Shown here piece after piece: positions 1-21,065 of a stretch of 64,000 bases of DNA (position 1 is the stretch's first letter; each line of letters starts with the position of its first letter). Position numbers and translations under genes: made by a program. The DNA is taken from NCBI GenBank assembly GCA_964460465.1, contig CAYWSB010000008.1, positions 1 to 64,000 of the forward strand. Direction: 5' to 3'. Source of the stretch: SLRI01 sp964460465 (GTDB lineage Bacteria; Pseudomonadota; Alphaproteobacteria; Geminicoccales; Geminicoccaceae). The notes beneath the pieces were generated by a model that saw only the letters and a list, made by a program, of their open reading frames with translations, ran no database searches and was not told where the DNA came from.

Positions 1-37
1 GCCGGCACACGGGCTCGTGACCGCGCCCGGCACGGCG

Positions 38-65
38 ACGGGCGGGAGCCCCGGCCCCCGCCCGT
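38..65 (-). terminator. hairpin downstream of the glp operon
   Basis: A perfect 9-bp stem (38-46 pairs with 57-65) with a 10-nt loop lies 24 bases past the glpV stop. It can be extended by about four pairs across a bulge. No T-run follows on the minus strand, so termination is inferred from stem strength and position. Nothing else is seen in positions 1-89. Confidence 0.4.
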
Positions 66-89
66 GCCGTTCGACGCGGGCCCGCCGGT

Positions 90-1874
<1,785 letters not shown>

Positions 1875-1950
1875 GACGTTCGTTCCTCCACTGTCATGGG
1901 AACCGGGCGGCTCTGTTCTTCGCGGGCCGTGCGGCCCTGCAGTCGCGGCC

Positions 1951-2238
1951 TCAGCCGAACCGCATCACGATGACCATCCAAGCCGCTGCGATGGCCAAGG
2001 CGATCCAAAGGGAGAGGTCGGTGAAGGCGATCCAGCCGACATGGATGAAGGCGCCGGACAAGAGACCGATGAAGAACCGGTCGCCGCGGGTGGTCGAGAT
2101 CGGCAGGAAGCCACGGCGCTGGACCGTGGGCGAGACGATCTCCCAGACCGTCATGCCCACCAGGAGCGTGGCGATCGTCGCGAAGAAGATGCCGGTCGGG
2201 ACCGTCCAGGCCATCCATTCGAGCGGGTTCTCGGTCAT
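1951..2238 (-). CDS. glpU: small integral membrane protein, DUF2160/GlpU-like
   Basis: 95-aa protein with about three hydrophobic segments (near residues 15-33, 55-72 and 75-93) and a short polar loop rich in Arg. Small membrane proteins of the DUF2160 family sit between glpQ and glpV in Rhizobium-type glycerol transport operons and are called GlpU. Their biochemical role is not established. Here it starts 14 bases after the glpQ stop and is followed by glpV, exactly that order. A part in complex assembly or stability is only a guess. Confidence 0.82.
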   Translation of the reverse strand: MTENPLEWMAWTVPTGIFFATIATLLVGMTVWEIVSPTVQRRGFLPISTTRGDRFFIGLLSGAFIHVGWIAFTDLSLWIALAIAAAWMVIVMRFG

Positions 2239-2252
2239 CGGCGCGCTTCCGC

Positions 2253-3056
<804 letters not shown>

Positions 3057-3057
3057 G

Positions 3058-3927
<870 letters not shown>

Positions 3928-3945
3928 CGGATGGCCTCCGCGATC

Positions 3946-5034
<1,089 letters not shown>

Positions 5035-5046
5035 GCGCGCTCCGGG

Positions 5047-6143
<1,097 letters not shown>

Positions 6144-6147
<4 letters not shown>

Positions 6148-7172
6148 GGCAGTCCCTCGGCGCGGAGCGGCCGGCTCATCAGGGCCTCGATGGCATCGTC
6201 GAGCGTGAGCGCGCCGGCGAGGATCTCGGCCACGGCATGGACGATCGGCGTCGCCACGCGGTGGCGCCGCGCGAGCCGGTCGACGACCGCCGCCGTCCAG
6301 TAGCCCTCGACGACGCCGCCCTCGGCGAGGGCCGCCTCGGCGGTGCTGCCCCGGCCCAGCGCCATGCCGAAGGCGGTGTTGCGCGAGGTGGCGCTGAGGG
6401 CGGTCAGCATCAGGTCGCCGAGGCCGGAGAGGCCCATCAGCGTCTCGGTCCGGGCACCCATCGCCTGCCCCAGCCCGGCGAGCTCGGCCAGGCCCCGGGT
6501 CAGCAGCGCCGCCCGCGCGTTCTCGCCCAGCCCCTTGCCGATGACCAGGCCGGCGGCGATCGCGAGGACGTTCTTGACCGCCCCGCCGATCTCGACGCCG
6601 GTGCGGTCGTCGGTCCAGTAGACCCGAAGATGCGGGCCGCTCAGCCGCTCGGCGAGGGCGCGACCGAGGGCCCGATCCTCGACCCCGAGCGTCAGGGCCG
6701 TCGGCAGCCCCTTCGCCACCTCGGCGGCGAAGCTCGGCCCCGACAGGCAGGCCACCGTCGTCCCGGGCCATTCCCGCTCGACCACCTCGCTCAGCAGGAG
6801 GTCGGTGTCGCGCTCGAAGCCCTTGGCACAGATCAACGCGACGCCGGGCACGGCGCCGCGGCGCCGCCCGCACACCGCGCGGATGGACTGGGCCGGCACG
6901 ACCAGAAGGACGACGTCGCAGCCGAGGGCGAGGTCGAAATCGGCCGTGGCGGTGATGCCGGGCTCCAGCGCGAGAGCCGGGAAGACCCGGGGCGAGCGGT
7001 GCGTCGCGGCGATGGCGGCGACGACCTCGGGGTCGCGATCCCAGAGGACGACCCGGTTGCCGCCGCGGGCCGCCGCCTGGGCGAGCGCCGTGCCCCAGGC
7101 GCCGGCGCCGACGACACCGATGCGGCCACGCGCGCCCGGCGCCCCGGCACCGGTGTCGGCCACGGCCGTCAT
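6144..7172 (-). CDS. gpsA: glycerol-3-phosphate dehydrogenase [NAD(P)+], GpsA-like
   Basis: 342-aa soluble dehydrogenase interconverting dihydroxyacetone phosphate and sn-glycerol-3-phosphate. The Rossmann motif GAGAWG is at residues 22-27. A conserved Lys lies in CAKGFERD, and the GGAVKNVLAIAAG segment with the catalytic Lys is near residue 198. The ATG at 7172 overlaps the glpD stop by four bases and the gene end overlaps glpS by four, so it is tightly embedded in the glycerol operon. This is unusual because gpsA is normally a housekeeping phospholipid gene located elsewhere. Whether it is the only gpsA of the genome or a catabolic paralogue cannot be told here. Confidence 0.9.
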
Positions 7173-8707
7173 GCGGCGACCGGGCGCTTCTGGTGCTCGC
7201 GGCACCACGCCTGGACGCGGGTCCTGGCCGCCTCGTCGAGATGCAGGCCGAGCTTGGAGCGGCGCCAGAGCACATCCTCGGCGGTCAGCGCCCACTCGTG
7301 CGTCACGAGATAGTCGAGCTCTGCCTCGTAGAGGTCGCCGCCGAGGTTCTGCCCGAGATCGTTCAGCCCCTGCCTCCCCGCAACGATCAGTTCAACGCGC
7401 GAACCATAAGCGCGCGCCAGACGCGTCGCAAGCGGCCCCGGCAGCCAGGGATGGCGGGCCTCGAGCGCGGCCAGGAAGCCGGCGAAATCGGCGCCCGGCA
7501 GGTCGCCGCCCGGCAGCGGCGCCGTCGCGGTCCAGGGGCCGGCCGCAGCCCCGAGCAGCGGTGCCAGGCGGTCCATCGCGTGCTCGGCGAGCTTGCGATA
7601 GGTGGTGATCTTGCCGCCGAAGATGGACAGGAGCGGCGCCTCGTCGCCGCCGCCGTCGAGATCGAAGACGTAGTCGCGGGTCACCGCCGAGGCGTCGCCG
7701 CTGGCGTCGTCGAAGAGCGGGCGCACCCCGGCATAGCTCCAGACGATGTCGGCGGCGCCCACCTGCCGCCGGAAGTAGCGGTTCACGACCGCGCAGAGGT
7801 AGTCGATCTCCGCGGGCGTGATCGCGACCGAGCGGGGGTCGCCATCGTACTCGACATCGGTCGTGCCGATCAGGCTGTAGTCGCCCTCGAACGGAATGAC
7901 GAAGACGATCCGCTTGTCGGTGTTCTGCAGGATGTAGGGATGCGCCCCGTCGTGCAGCCGAGGCACGATGATGTGCGAGCCCTTGATCAGCCGGACCCGC
8001 TTCCTGGTCGTGTCCTGGTCGAGCGCCTCCTTGAGCAGGCGGGAGACCCAGGGGCCGGCGGCGTTGACCAGTGCCCGGCCGGCGACCTGTCGCCGCTCGC
8101 CGGTCGCCGTGTCCTCGAGCTCGACCACCCACTGGTCGCCCTCGCGCCGGGCGCGCGTGCAGGCGGTGCGGGTGAGGACCGTAGCACCGCGCTCCCGGGC
8201 GTCGATGGCGTTGAGCACGACCAGCCGGCTGTCCATCACCCAGCAGTCGCTGTAGGTGAAGCCCTTCGTCACCCAGTCCTGCAGCGGGTCGCCATACGGC
8301 CCCGGCGCTGCGAGATCGACCGCGGCGGAGCCCGGCAAAACCTTGCGGCCGCCCAGATGGTCGTAGAGGAAGAGCCCCAGCCGGATCAGCCAGGCAGGAC
8401 GCTGCTCGGGGCTGTGCGGCAGGACGAAGGTCAGCGGCCAGATGATGTGCGGTGCGGCTGCCAGCAGCACCTCGCGCTCGATCAGCGCCTCCCTGACCAG
8501 CCGGAACTCGTAGTGCTCGAGGTAGCGCAGCCCGCCGTGGATCAGCTTGGACGACCAGGACGAGGTGTGGCTCGCCAGGTCGTCGCGCTCGACCAGCAGC
8601 ACCGAGAGCCCGCGGCCGGCCGCGTCCCGGGCGATGCCGGCGCCGTTGATGCCGCCACCGACGACGACGAGGTCATACTGATCCCGGCTGGCCAAGCGCG
8701 CCTCCAT
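7169..8707 (-). CDS. glpD: aerobic glycerol-3-phosphate dehydrogenase
   Basis: 512-aa FAD-dependent membrane-associated dehydrogenase that oxidises glycerol-3-phosphate to dihydroxyacetone phosphate and passes electrons to quinone. The FAD motif GGGINGAG is at residues 17-24, followed by the typical SSWSSKLIHGGLRYLE segment near 50-65. The C-terminal third is the usual GlpD cap domain. It is the first gene of the eight-gene operon and is preceded by a 95-base gap carrying an inverted repeat. No glycerol kinase or GlpR is in the window; glpK could lie past the left edge. Confidence 0.93.
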   Translation of the reverse strand: MEARLASRDQYDLVVVGGGINGAGIARDAAGRGLSVLLVERDDLASHTSSWSSKLIHGGLRYLEHYEFRLVREALIEREVLLAAAPHIIWPLTFVLPHSPEQRPAWLIRLGLFLYDHLGGRKVLPGSAAVDLAAPGPYGDPLQDWVTKGFTYSDCWVMDSRLVVLNAIDARERGATVLTRTACTRARREGDQWVVELEDTATGERRQVAGRALVNAAGPWVSRLLKEALDQDTTRKRVRLIKGSHIIVPRLHDGAHPYILQNTDKRIVFVIPFEGDYSLIGTTDVEYDGDPRSVAITPAEIDYLCAVVNRYFRRQVGAADIVWSYAGVRPLFDDASGDASAVTRDYVFDLDGGGDEAPLLSIFGGKITTYRKLAEHAMDRLAPLLGAAAGPWTATAPLPGGDLPGADFAGFLAALEARHPWLPGPLATRLARAYGSRVELIVAGRQGLNDLGQNLGGDLYEAELDYLVTHEWALTAEDVLWRRSKLGLHLDEAARTRVQAWCREHQKRPVAA

Positions 8708-8750
8708 CGGCTCTGATCCGAACCCTAGTCGCGACGATTGATGATCACAA

Positions 8751-8775
8751 GCGAAAATCGGGCGCGCGTTTTCGC
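8751..8775. promoter_or_regulatory. inverted repeat upstream of glpD, candidate operator
   Basis: GCGAAAA at 8751-8757 is mirrored by TTTTCGC at 8769-8775, with an 11-base spacer, 44-68 bases upstream of the glpD ATG. CGAAA/TTTCG half-sites resemble those bound by DeoR-family GlpR repressors, so it may be the glycerol operator. It lies only 28-52 bases upstream of the hydrolase stop coordinate and could instead act as that gene's terminator. It sits in the 95-base gap 8708-8802. Confidence 0.4.
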
Positions 8776-8802
8776 AAAGACGTGCGGTCGGGCGCCGTTC
8801 GC

Positions 8803-9603
8803 TTACGAATGTCGGTCACCCAGGAAGCGCTGCACCGCCTCGAGGAACGGTCGCGGCTGCTCGGCATGCAGCCAGTGCCCGGCGCCGGCCAGGGTCTCGA
8901 AGGCCACGGCCGGCATCAGCCGGCGGAACGCCGCCTCGCCCGCGGCATCCACATAGTGGCTGGCCGAGCCGTGGATGGCGAGGACGGGGCCCTCGTAGCT
9001 GCGGTCGGCATAGGCCTCGGGCCAGCCTGTGAGCGCGCGGATCGAGGCGTCGAGCACGGCCAGGTTGGGCTTCCAGGCGGCTCGTCCGGTGGCGTCGAAA
9101 TCCAGGTTCTGCAGCAGGAACTGGCGCACGCCGGTATCGGCGATCACCGGGGCCAGCGCCGCGTCCGCCGCCGCCCGGCGATCGATCCGCCCGAGGTCCA
9201 GACCTCGGAGCGCCCCGATCAGCTCCTCGAAGTCGTGCGCATAGGCGACCGGGGCGATGTCGGCGACGATGGCGCTCAGGACGCGTTCGGGTGCGGTCAG
9301 CGCCACCGCCATCGCCACCTTGCCGCCCATGCTGTGGCCGAGCAGGTGGAAGTGCCGGAGCCCTTCGCGGTCGGCGAAGGCGAGCACGTCGGCGGTCATG
9401 CTCGGATAGTCCATGACGTCGGACCAGGGCGAGGCGCCGTGGTTGCGCAGATCGAGCAGGAACACCCGCCGCGAGCGCGCCAGCGCCTTGCCGTGCGCCT
9501 GCCAGTTGCGCGACGAGCCCAGGAGCCCGTGCATCACCATGAGCGGGGCCGCCGCCTCGGGGCCGTCGAGGGCCCGGGCCGCCAGCGCGACGCTCTCGCT
9601 CAC
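8803..9603 (-). CDS. alpha/beta hydrolase, YbfF-like esterase
   Basis: 266-aa serine hydrolase. The nucleophile elbow GHSMGG puts the Ser at residue 91. An oxyanion segment MHGLLGSSRNW is near 24-34, the acid is probably the Asp in IHGSASHYVD, and the His is in GAGHWLHAEQP. These are hallmarks of small bacterial esterases such as YbfF; the substrate is unknown. I chose a GTG start at 9603 because it overlaps the cfa stop as GTGA and the protein then begins at the conserved domain. An open frame continues upstream inside cfa but has no family features. Confidence 0.83.
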   Translation of the reverse strand: MSESVALAARALDGPEAAAPLMVMHGLLGSSRNWQAHGKALARSRRVFLLDLRNHGASPWSDVMDYPSMTADVLAFADREGLRHFHLLGHSMGGKVAMAVALTAPERVLSAIVADIAPVAYAHDFEELIGALRGLDLGRIDRRAAADAALAPVIADTGVRQFLLQNLDFDATGRAAWKPNLAVLDASIRALTGWPEAYADRSYEGPVLAIHGSASHYVDAAGEAAFRRLMPAVAFETLAGAGHWLHAEQPRPFLEAVQRFLGDRHS

Positions 9604-10841
9604 GCCACCAGCCGGTAGCGCCTGGGCTCGGCCCTGGCGTGCCGCGCCTCCTCGCTCGCGATGTAGTCGCGGGTCAGCGGCACGGCCCGGCGATCCTTGG
9701 CGAGCTGGATCTGGAACACCATCCCGTCCATGCAGCGGAAGAAGGCCTCCGAGCCCGCCAGATAGAATTCCCACATCCGGCAGAACCGCTCGTCGTAGAG
9801 CTCGGCCGCCCGGTCCCAGTTGGCGACGAACCGCTCGCGCCAGGCCTTGAGCGTCTCGGCATAGTGCAGGCGCAGGATCTCGACGTCGGTGACCCAGAGC
9901 CCGGCCCGCTCCACCGCCGGCAGGATCTCGGACAGCGCCGGGATGTAGCCGCCCGGGAAGATGTACTTGCGGACGAAGGCGGCGGTGGCGGCGGGGCCGG
10001 CGGCACGCCCGATCGAGTGGATCACCGCCACCCCGTCATCGGCCAGCCGTGCGGCCACGAGGCGGAAATAGGCGTCGTAGTGGTTGACGCCCACGTGCTC
10101 GAGCATGCCGACCGAGACGATCCGGTCGAAGGTGCCCGTCGTCTCGCGATAGTCCTGGATGAGGAACCGGACGCGGCCCTCGAGCCCCGCCACCCGCACC
10201 CGCCGCATGGCATAGTCGTGCTGCTCGACGGAGAGGGTGAGGCCGGTGACGTCGACCTCGTCCACCTGGGCGCAATAGATGCCGAGCCCGCCCCAGCCGG
10301 CGCCGATGTCGAGCACCTTCTGCCCGGGCCTGAGCAGCAGCTTGGCCGCGAGGTGCCGCTTCTTGTGGAGCTGGGCCTCGTCGAGCGTGGCCGTGGGCTC
10401 GGGGAAGTAGGCGCAGGAGTACTGCCGGTCGGAATCGAGGAACAGGCGGTAGAGCTCGCTCGACAGGTCGTAGTGGTGGGCGACGTTGCGGCGTGCCCGC
10501 GGCACCGGATTGTATTGGTGGAACCGGCGCAGGAGGCCGGCGAAGCGGGCGGCGACGCTGCCCCAGTTGTTGCCGCCCAGGCGCTGGAAGTTGACCGAGC
10601 CGATCTCGATGACGTCGAGGATCGAGCCCTCCTCGAGGACGATCCGGCCGTCCATGTAGCCCTCGCCGAGCGCCAGCTCCGGATGCAGCAGCAGTCGCGA
10701 CTCGATCTGGCGGTCGGCGAGACGGATCGTGGCCTTCGGTCCGGGATCCGTGCCCCTGAAGCAATGGGTGCGGCCCCGGGCGTCGACCACGGTGAGCTCG
10801 CCGTAGCGGATGAGATGATGCAGCATGCCGGCGATCAGCAT
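9600..10841 (-). CDS. cfa: cyclopropane-fatty-acyl-phospholipid synthase family methyltransferase
   Basis: 413-aa SAM-dependent enzyme that adds a methylene bridge to unsaturated acyl chains of membrane phospholipids. It has an N-terminal lipid-binding region, then an SCAYF segment carrying the expected active-site Cys. The SAM motif VLDIGAGWGG is near residue 178, followed by a MLEHVG segment and a C-terminal FCRMWEFYLAGSEAFFR segment typical of CFA synthases. The ATG at 10841 is used, with an alternative in-frame ATG at 10826. The downstream hydrolase is translationally coupled. Confidence 0.9.
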   Translation of the reverse strand: MLIAGMLHHLIRYGELTVVDARGRTHCFRGTDPGPKATIRLADRQIESRLLLHPELALGEGYMDGRIVLEEGSILDVIEIGSVNFQRLGGNNWGSVAARFAGLLRRFHQYNPVPRARRNVAHHYDLSSELYRLFLDSDRQYSCAYFPEPTATLDEAQLHKKRHLAAKLLLRPGQKVLDIGAGWGGLGIYCAQVDEVDVTGLTLSVEQHDYAMRRVRVAGLEGRVRFLIQDYRETTGTFDRIVSVGMLEHVGVNHYDAYFRLVAARLADDGVAVIHSIGRAAGPAATAAFVRKYIFPGGYIPALSEILPAVERAGLWVTDVEILRLHYAETLKAWRERFVANWDRAAELYDERFCRMWEFYLAGSEAFFRCMDGMVFQIQLAKDRRAVPLTRDYIASEEARHARAEPRRYRLVA

Positions 10842-10890
10842 TGCGACCCCCGTCGGCTAGGTTTCTCTCCCTTTCCTGCCGTCGAAGATT

Positions 10891-10906
10891 GCTACCAATC
10901 GGTAGC
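10891..10906. promoter_or_regulatory. 16-base inverted repeat upstream of cfa
   Basis: GCTACC at 10891 and GGTAGC at 10901 form a perfect 6-bp inverted repeat around AATC, 50-65 bases upstream of the cfa start and just past the glgB stop in transcription order. There is no T-run. It could be an operator or a weak terminator. Confidence 0.3.
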
Positions 10907-10957
10907 GATGACAACGCCAAACTGCCTTCAGGCGGCGTCGCTCGGCGCCCGGGCCGC

Positions 10958-13178
10958 TCAGCCGCCGATCGTGTAGGCCAGGGTGGCAAGCGGCGGCAAC
11001 GTCAGGTTGATGGAGTGCGGCCTGCCGTGCCAGGGGGTCGGCTCAGCGGCCACCACGGGCCCGCTGCCGATGCCGCTGCCGCCGAAGCGCGGCGCGTCGG
11101 TGTTCAGGGCCTCGTGGTAGTCGCCGGGCAGCGGCACGCCGATCCGGTAGCCGTGCCGCACCACCGGCGTGAAGTTGCAGACGACGATGGTGACCGCCCC
11201 GGGCGTGCTCCCCTTGCGCAGAAAGCTGAGCACGCTCTGCTCGTTGTCGGCGGCGTCGATCCACTCGAAGCCGTCGGGCTCGCAATCCTTCTCGTGCAGG
11301 TCGGGGCGGCCGCGGTAGAGCTGGTTGAGGTCGCGCACCAGGAGCTGCACGCCCTTGTGCAGGGCATCGTCGAGCAGGTGCCAGTCGAGACTGAAGCGGT
11401 AGTTCCACTCCCGCTCCTGGCCGAACTCCGCCCCCATGAAGAGCAGCTTCTTGCCCGGGTGGGTCCACATGAAGCCGAGATAGGCCCTAAGATTGGCGAA
11501 TTTCTGCCAGCGGTCGCCGGGCATCCGGCCGAGCAGCGAGCCCTTGCCGTGGACCACCTCGTCGTGGCTGATCGGCAGGACGAAATTCTCGGAGAAGGCG
11601 TAGAGCAGGCCGAAGGTGAGGTTGTTCTGGTGGTAGCGCCGGTGCACCGGGTCCTCGCCGATATAGTGCAAGGTGTCGTGCATCCAGCCCATGTTCCACT
11701 TGTAGCCGAAGCCGAGCCCGCCGAGATAGGTCGGCCGCGACACGCCGGGCCAGGCGGTCGATTCCTCGGCGATCGAGGTGGCCCCCCTGGCCTCGCCGTA
11801 GAGCAGCTCGTTCAGGCGCTTGAGGAAGGCGATGGCCTCGAGGTTCTCGTTGCCGCCGTGCTCGTTGGGCACCCACTCGCCGGCCTTTCGCGAGTAGTCG
11901 AGGTAGAGCATCGAGGCCACGGCATCGACGCGGATGCCGTCGATGTGGAACTTGTCGAGCCAATAGAGGGCGTTGGCGTGGAGGAAGTTGGCGACCTCGC
12001 GCCGGCCGTAGTTGTAGATCAGCGTGTTCCAGTCCTGGTGGAAGCCCTTCCTCGGGTCCTGGTGCTCGTAGAGCCCGGTGCCGTCGAAGCTGGCGAGGCC
12101 GTGCGCGTCGGTGGGGAAGTGGCCCGGCACCCAGTCGATCAGCACGCCGATGCCGGCGGCATGCGCCGCATCGACGAAGGCCGCGAACTCCTCGGCGGTG
12201 CCGTGGCGGATGGTGGGCGCGAACAGGCCCACCGGCTGGTAGCCCCACGAGCCGTCGAACGGGTACTCGGAGATCGGCATCAGCTCGATGTGGGTGAAGC
12301 CCATCTCCTTGACGTAGTCGACCAGGCGGTCGGCGAGCTCGGCGTAGGAGAGGTAGCGGTTGCCCTCCTCCGGCACGCGCATCCACGAGCCCAGATGCAC
12401 CTCGTAGATGCTGATCGGCGCCGAGCGCGCCTGCGCCGCCTCGCGCCGCTCGAGCCAGGCGGCGTCCTGCCAGTCGTGCCGAACGAGGCCGTGCACCACC
12501 GAGGCGTTGGCCGGCGGATGCTCGGCGCGAAAGCCGACGGGATCGGCCTTCAAGGGCAGGATCTCGCCCTTGGGGCCGACCAGCTCGAACTTGTAGACCT
12601 CGCCCTTGCCGAGCCCGGGGACGAACAGCTCGAAGCAGCCGCACTCGATCCGCTTGCGCATCGGATGCCGGCGGCCGTCCCAGTTGTTGAAGGGCCCGAC
12701 CACCGAGGCGCGCCGCGCGTTGGGCGCCCAGACGGCGAAGCTGACGCCGTGGACACCGTCCATCTCGGTCGGATGGGCGCCGAGCTTCTCGTAGAGCCGG
12801 AGATGGCTGCCCTCGGCCAGGAGGTAGGCGTCCATCTCGCCCAGAACGTGGCCGAAGCGGTAGGGGTCCTCGATCTCCACGGGCGCACCCGTGCCCCAGT
12901 CGACGAGGAAGCGGTAGGCGAAGCGCTCCTTCTTGCGCGGCACCCGGGCGGCGAAGAAGCCCGCCTCGTGCAGCCGCTCGAGCGCCACGATCTTCTTGCC
13001 GGTCGCCGCATCGAGCAGCTCGACCAGCGCCGCCCCCGGCTGGAAGGTGCGCACCACCAGGCCGCCGGCGGCCTCGTGCATCCCGAACAGGCCGAACGGG
13101 TTCTCGTGCCGTGCCGCGACCACGGCTTCGATCTCGGCCGCGGGTGCGAGCGCCGGTGCCGCCTTTCTCGCCTTGGTC

Positions 13179-13186
<8 letters not shown>
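10958..13186 (-). CDS. glgB: 1,4-alpha-glucan branching enzyme
   Basis: 742-aa GH13 enzyme that introduces alpha-1,6 branches into alpha-1,4-glucan. The N-terminal region carries glgB-type modules, including HENPFGLFGMHEA near residues 30-45. The catalytic barrel shows the nucleophile Asp in GIRVDAVASM (about 417), the acid Glu in IAEES (about 472) and the transition-state Asp in ISHDEVVHGK (about 540). A start at 13186 gives the usual GlgB length and overlaps the treS fusion stop by 8 bases. In the GlgE pathway it works on the maltosyl chains made by the upstream enzyme. No glgA or glgC is adjacent, consistent with glucan made from trehalose rather than ADP-glucose. Confidence 0.94.
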
Positions 13187-16496
<3,310 letters not shown>

Positions 16497-16507
16497 CGTT
16501 GTTGTTC

Positions 16508-19717
<3,210 letters not shown>

Positions 19718-19720
<3 letters not shown>

Positions 19721-19733
19721 CGTACTCCTCCTT
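19718..19733 (-). promoter_or_regulatory. strong ribosome-binding site before a CTG start
   Basis: On the minus strand AAGGAGG (19733-19727) is followed after six bases by CTG (19720-19718). The frame from this CTG runs straight into glgE and encodes family-like residues before any ATG, GTG or TTG. Spacing is optimal. Either CTG initiates or one base has been misread. Confidence 0.6.
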
Positions 19734-19845
19734 GCCGTGTGCGCTGGGTCCGAGCATACCGCCTGTGCCGTTCTTGTGAACCGGGCAGCGGCAATTAGCG
19801 GTTTCAGCCTCGCCTGGGGCGCCGGACGACGGCGCTGACGGTCAA

Positions 19846-19887
19846 GGAGCAGGGCGGCGGTCGGCTCCGCGACCGGCGCCCTGCTCC
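19846..19887 (-). terminator. strong hairpin between the coiled-coil gene and glgE
   Basis: An 11-bp stem (19846-19856 with 19877-19887), one G-G mismatch and six more pairs surround a 6-nt loop. It begins 15 bases downstream of the coiled-coil gene's stop. Only two T follow on the minus strand. It would insulate the GlgE operon from upstream transcription. Confidence 0.65.
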
Positions 19888-19901
19888 CGTGACCTGCGGG
19901 A

Positions 19902-20189
19902 TCAGCCGAAGCGCTTCATCGCATCCTGCCAGGCCTTGGCCATGTCGGTCCAGGCCCGCTCCATCCCGCCCCGCATGTCGGCCCAGGCATGCTCGCTCGC
20001 GTTCTGCAGCTCGTGCAGCTTCTGCTGGCCCTTCTTCTGGTACTCGACCAGCTCCTTCACCTGCCTGTCGTACTGGATGCGCGCATCGGCGGCGGCCTTG
20101 TCGGCCTGGGCGCGCAGCTTGTCGATCTCGGCCTGCCATTCCTTCAGCTGGGCTTCGAGCTTCTGCTCGTAGGCGTTCTTCTCGCTCAT
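19902..20189 (-). CDS. small coiled-coil protein, unknown function
   Basis: 95-aa hydrophilic protein without signal peptide or membrane span. It is almost entirely charged and Ala/Gln-rich helix with heptad spacing (residues 5-70), then a Trp-containing tail (AWADMRGGMERAWTDMAKAW near 67-87). It resembles small cytosolic coiled-coil or stress-response proteins, but I cannot assign a family. It stands alone between the slipin gene (106-base gap) and a terminator-like hairpin, so it is probably monocistronic or a tail of the nfeD-slipin unit. Confidence 0.7.
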   Translation of the reverse strand: MSEKNAYEQKLEAQLKEWQAEIDKLRAQADKAAADARIQYDRQVKELVEYQKKGQQKLHELQNASEHAWADMRGGMERAWTDMAKAWQDAMKRFG

Positions 20190-20295
20190 CGGCGCGTCCT
20201 CCCTCGGTTCGGCTCAATGGTCGGCAGGAAGGAGACTAGCCGATCCGCCCTTTGCTGCCAAACGCGCACGCGGACAGGGCCGGCGGACGACCGTC

Positions 20296-21057
20296 TCAGC
20301 CGGTCGGCTTGCCGGACACCTTGGCCAGGACGTTCGCGAGCTCGGCCGGAAACGGGAAGACGATGGTGTTGGTCCGGTCGTTGGCGATCTCGTGCAGCGC
20401 CGACAGATAGCGCAGCTGCATCGCTTCCGGCGCCAGGGCCAGGACCTTGCCGGCGTCGACCAGCCGCTCGGCCGCCTGGAACTCGCCCTCGGCGTTGATG
20501 ATCTTGGCCCGCCTGATGCGCTCGGCCTCGGCCTGCTTGGCGATGGCACGCACCATGGTCTCGTCGATGTCGACGTGCTTGAGCTCGACATTGGCGACCT
20601 TGACCCCCCAGGCGGCGGTCTGCCGGTCGAGGATCTCCTGGATGTCGTCGTTGATCTTGTCGCGCTCGGCCAGCATCTCGTCGAGCTCGTGCTTGCCGAG
20701 CACCGAGCGGAGCGTGGTCTGGGCCAACTCGGAGGTCGCCGAGGCGAAGTCCTCGACCTGGATCACCGCCTTGTCCGCCTCGATGACGCGGAAATAGATG
20801 ACGGCGTTGACCTTCACCGAGACGTTGTCGTGGCTGATCAGGTCCTGCGACGGCACGTCGAGCACGCGGGTCCGGAGATCGACCCGGACCATGGTCTGCA
20901 GCCCCGGGATGATCAGGATCAGGCCCGGCCCCTTCACCTTCCAGAACCGGCCGAGCATGAACACCACGGCGCGCTCGTACTCGCGCATGATGCGCAGCGA
21001 CATGAGCACGATGACGACCGGGATGAGGAGCAGGGCGAAGAGCGGCTCGAAGAACAT
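20296..21057 (-). CDS. slipin, SPFH/stomatin-family membrane protein
   Basis: 253-aa protein with one N-terminal membrane hairpin (residues 1-20) and an SPFH domain (about 25-190). The stomatin signature is clear: REYERAVVFMLGRFWKVKGPG near 24-44, DVPSQDLISHDNVSV near 70-85 and an EAERIRRAKIINAEGE coiled region near 190-205. These proteins form oligomeric membrane scaffolds. The ATG at 21057 lies 8 bases after the nfeD stop, and NfeD-slipin pairs are a conserved operon in which the NfeD protease is thought to cleave the slipin tail. The open frame upstream of 21057 lies inside nfeD and is not real. Confidence 0.9.
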   Translation of the reverse strand: MFFEPLFALLLIPVVIVLMSLRIMREYERAVVFMLGRFWKVKGPGLILIIPGLQTMVRVDLRTRVLDVPSQDLISHDNVSVKVNAVIYFRVIEADKAVIQVEDFASATSELAQTTLRSVLGKHELDEMLAERDKINDDIQEILDRQTAAWGVKVANVELKHVDIDETMVRAIAKQAEAERIRRAKIINAEGEFQAAERLVDAGKVLALAPEAMQLRYLSALHEIANDRTNTIVFPFPAELANVLAKVSGKPTG

Positions 21058-21065
21058 GATATCTC

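Noticed and set aside
8741..8752. TGATCACAA near the glpD promoter as another copy of the TGTGATCAC operator
   Set aside because: It lacks the TGTG half and lies by an unrelated operon; the match is only the TGATCAC part.
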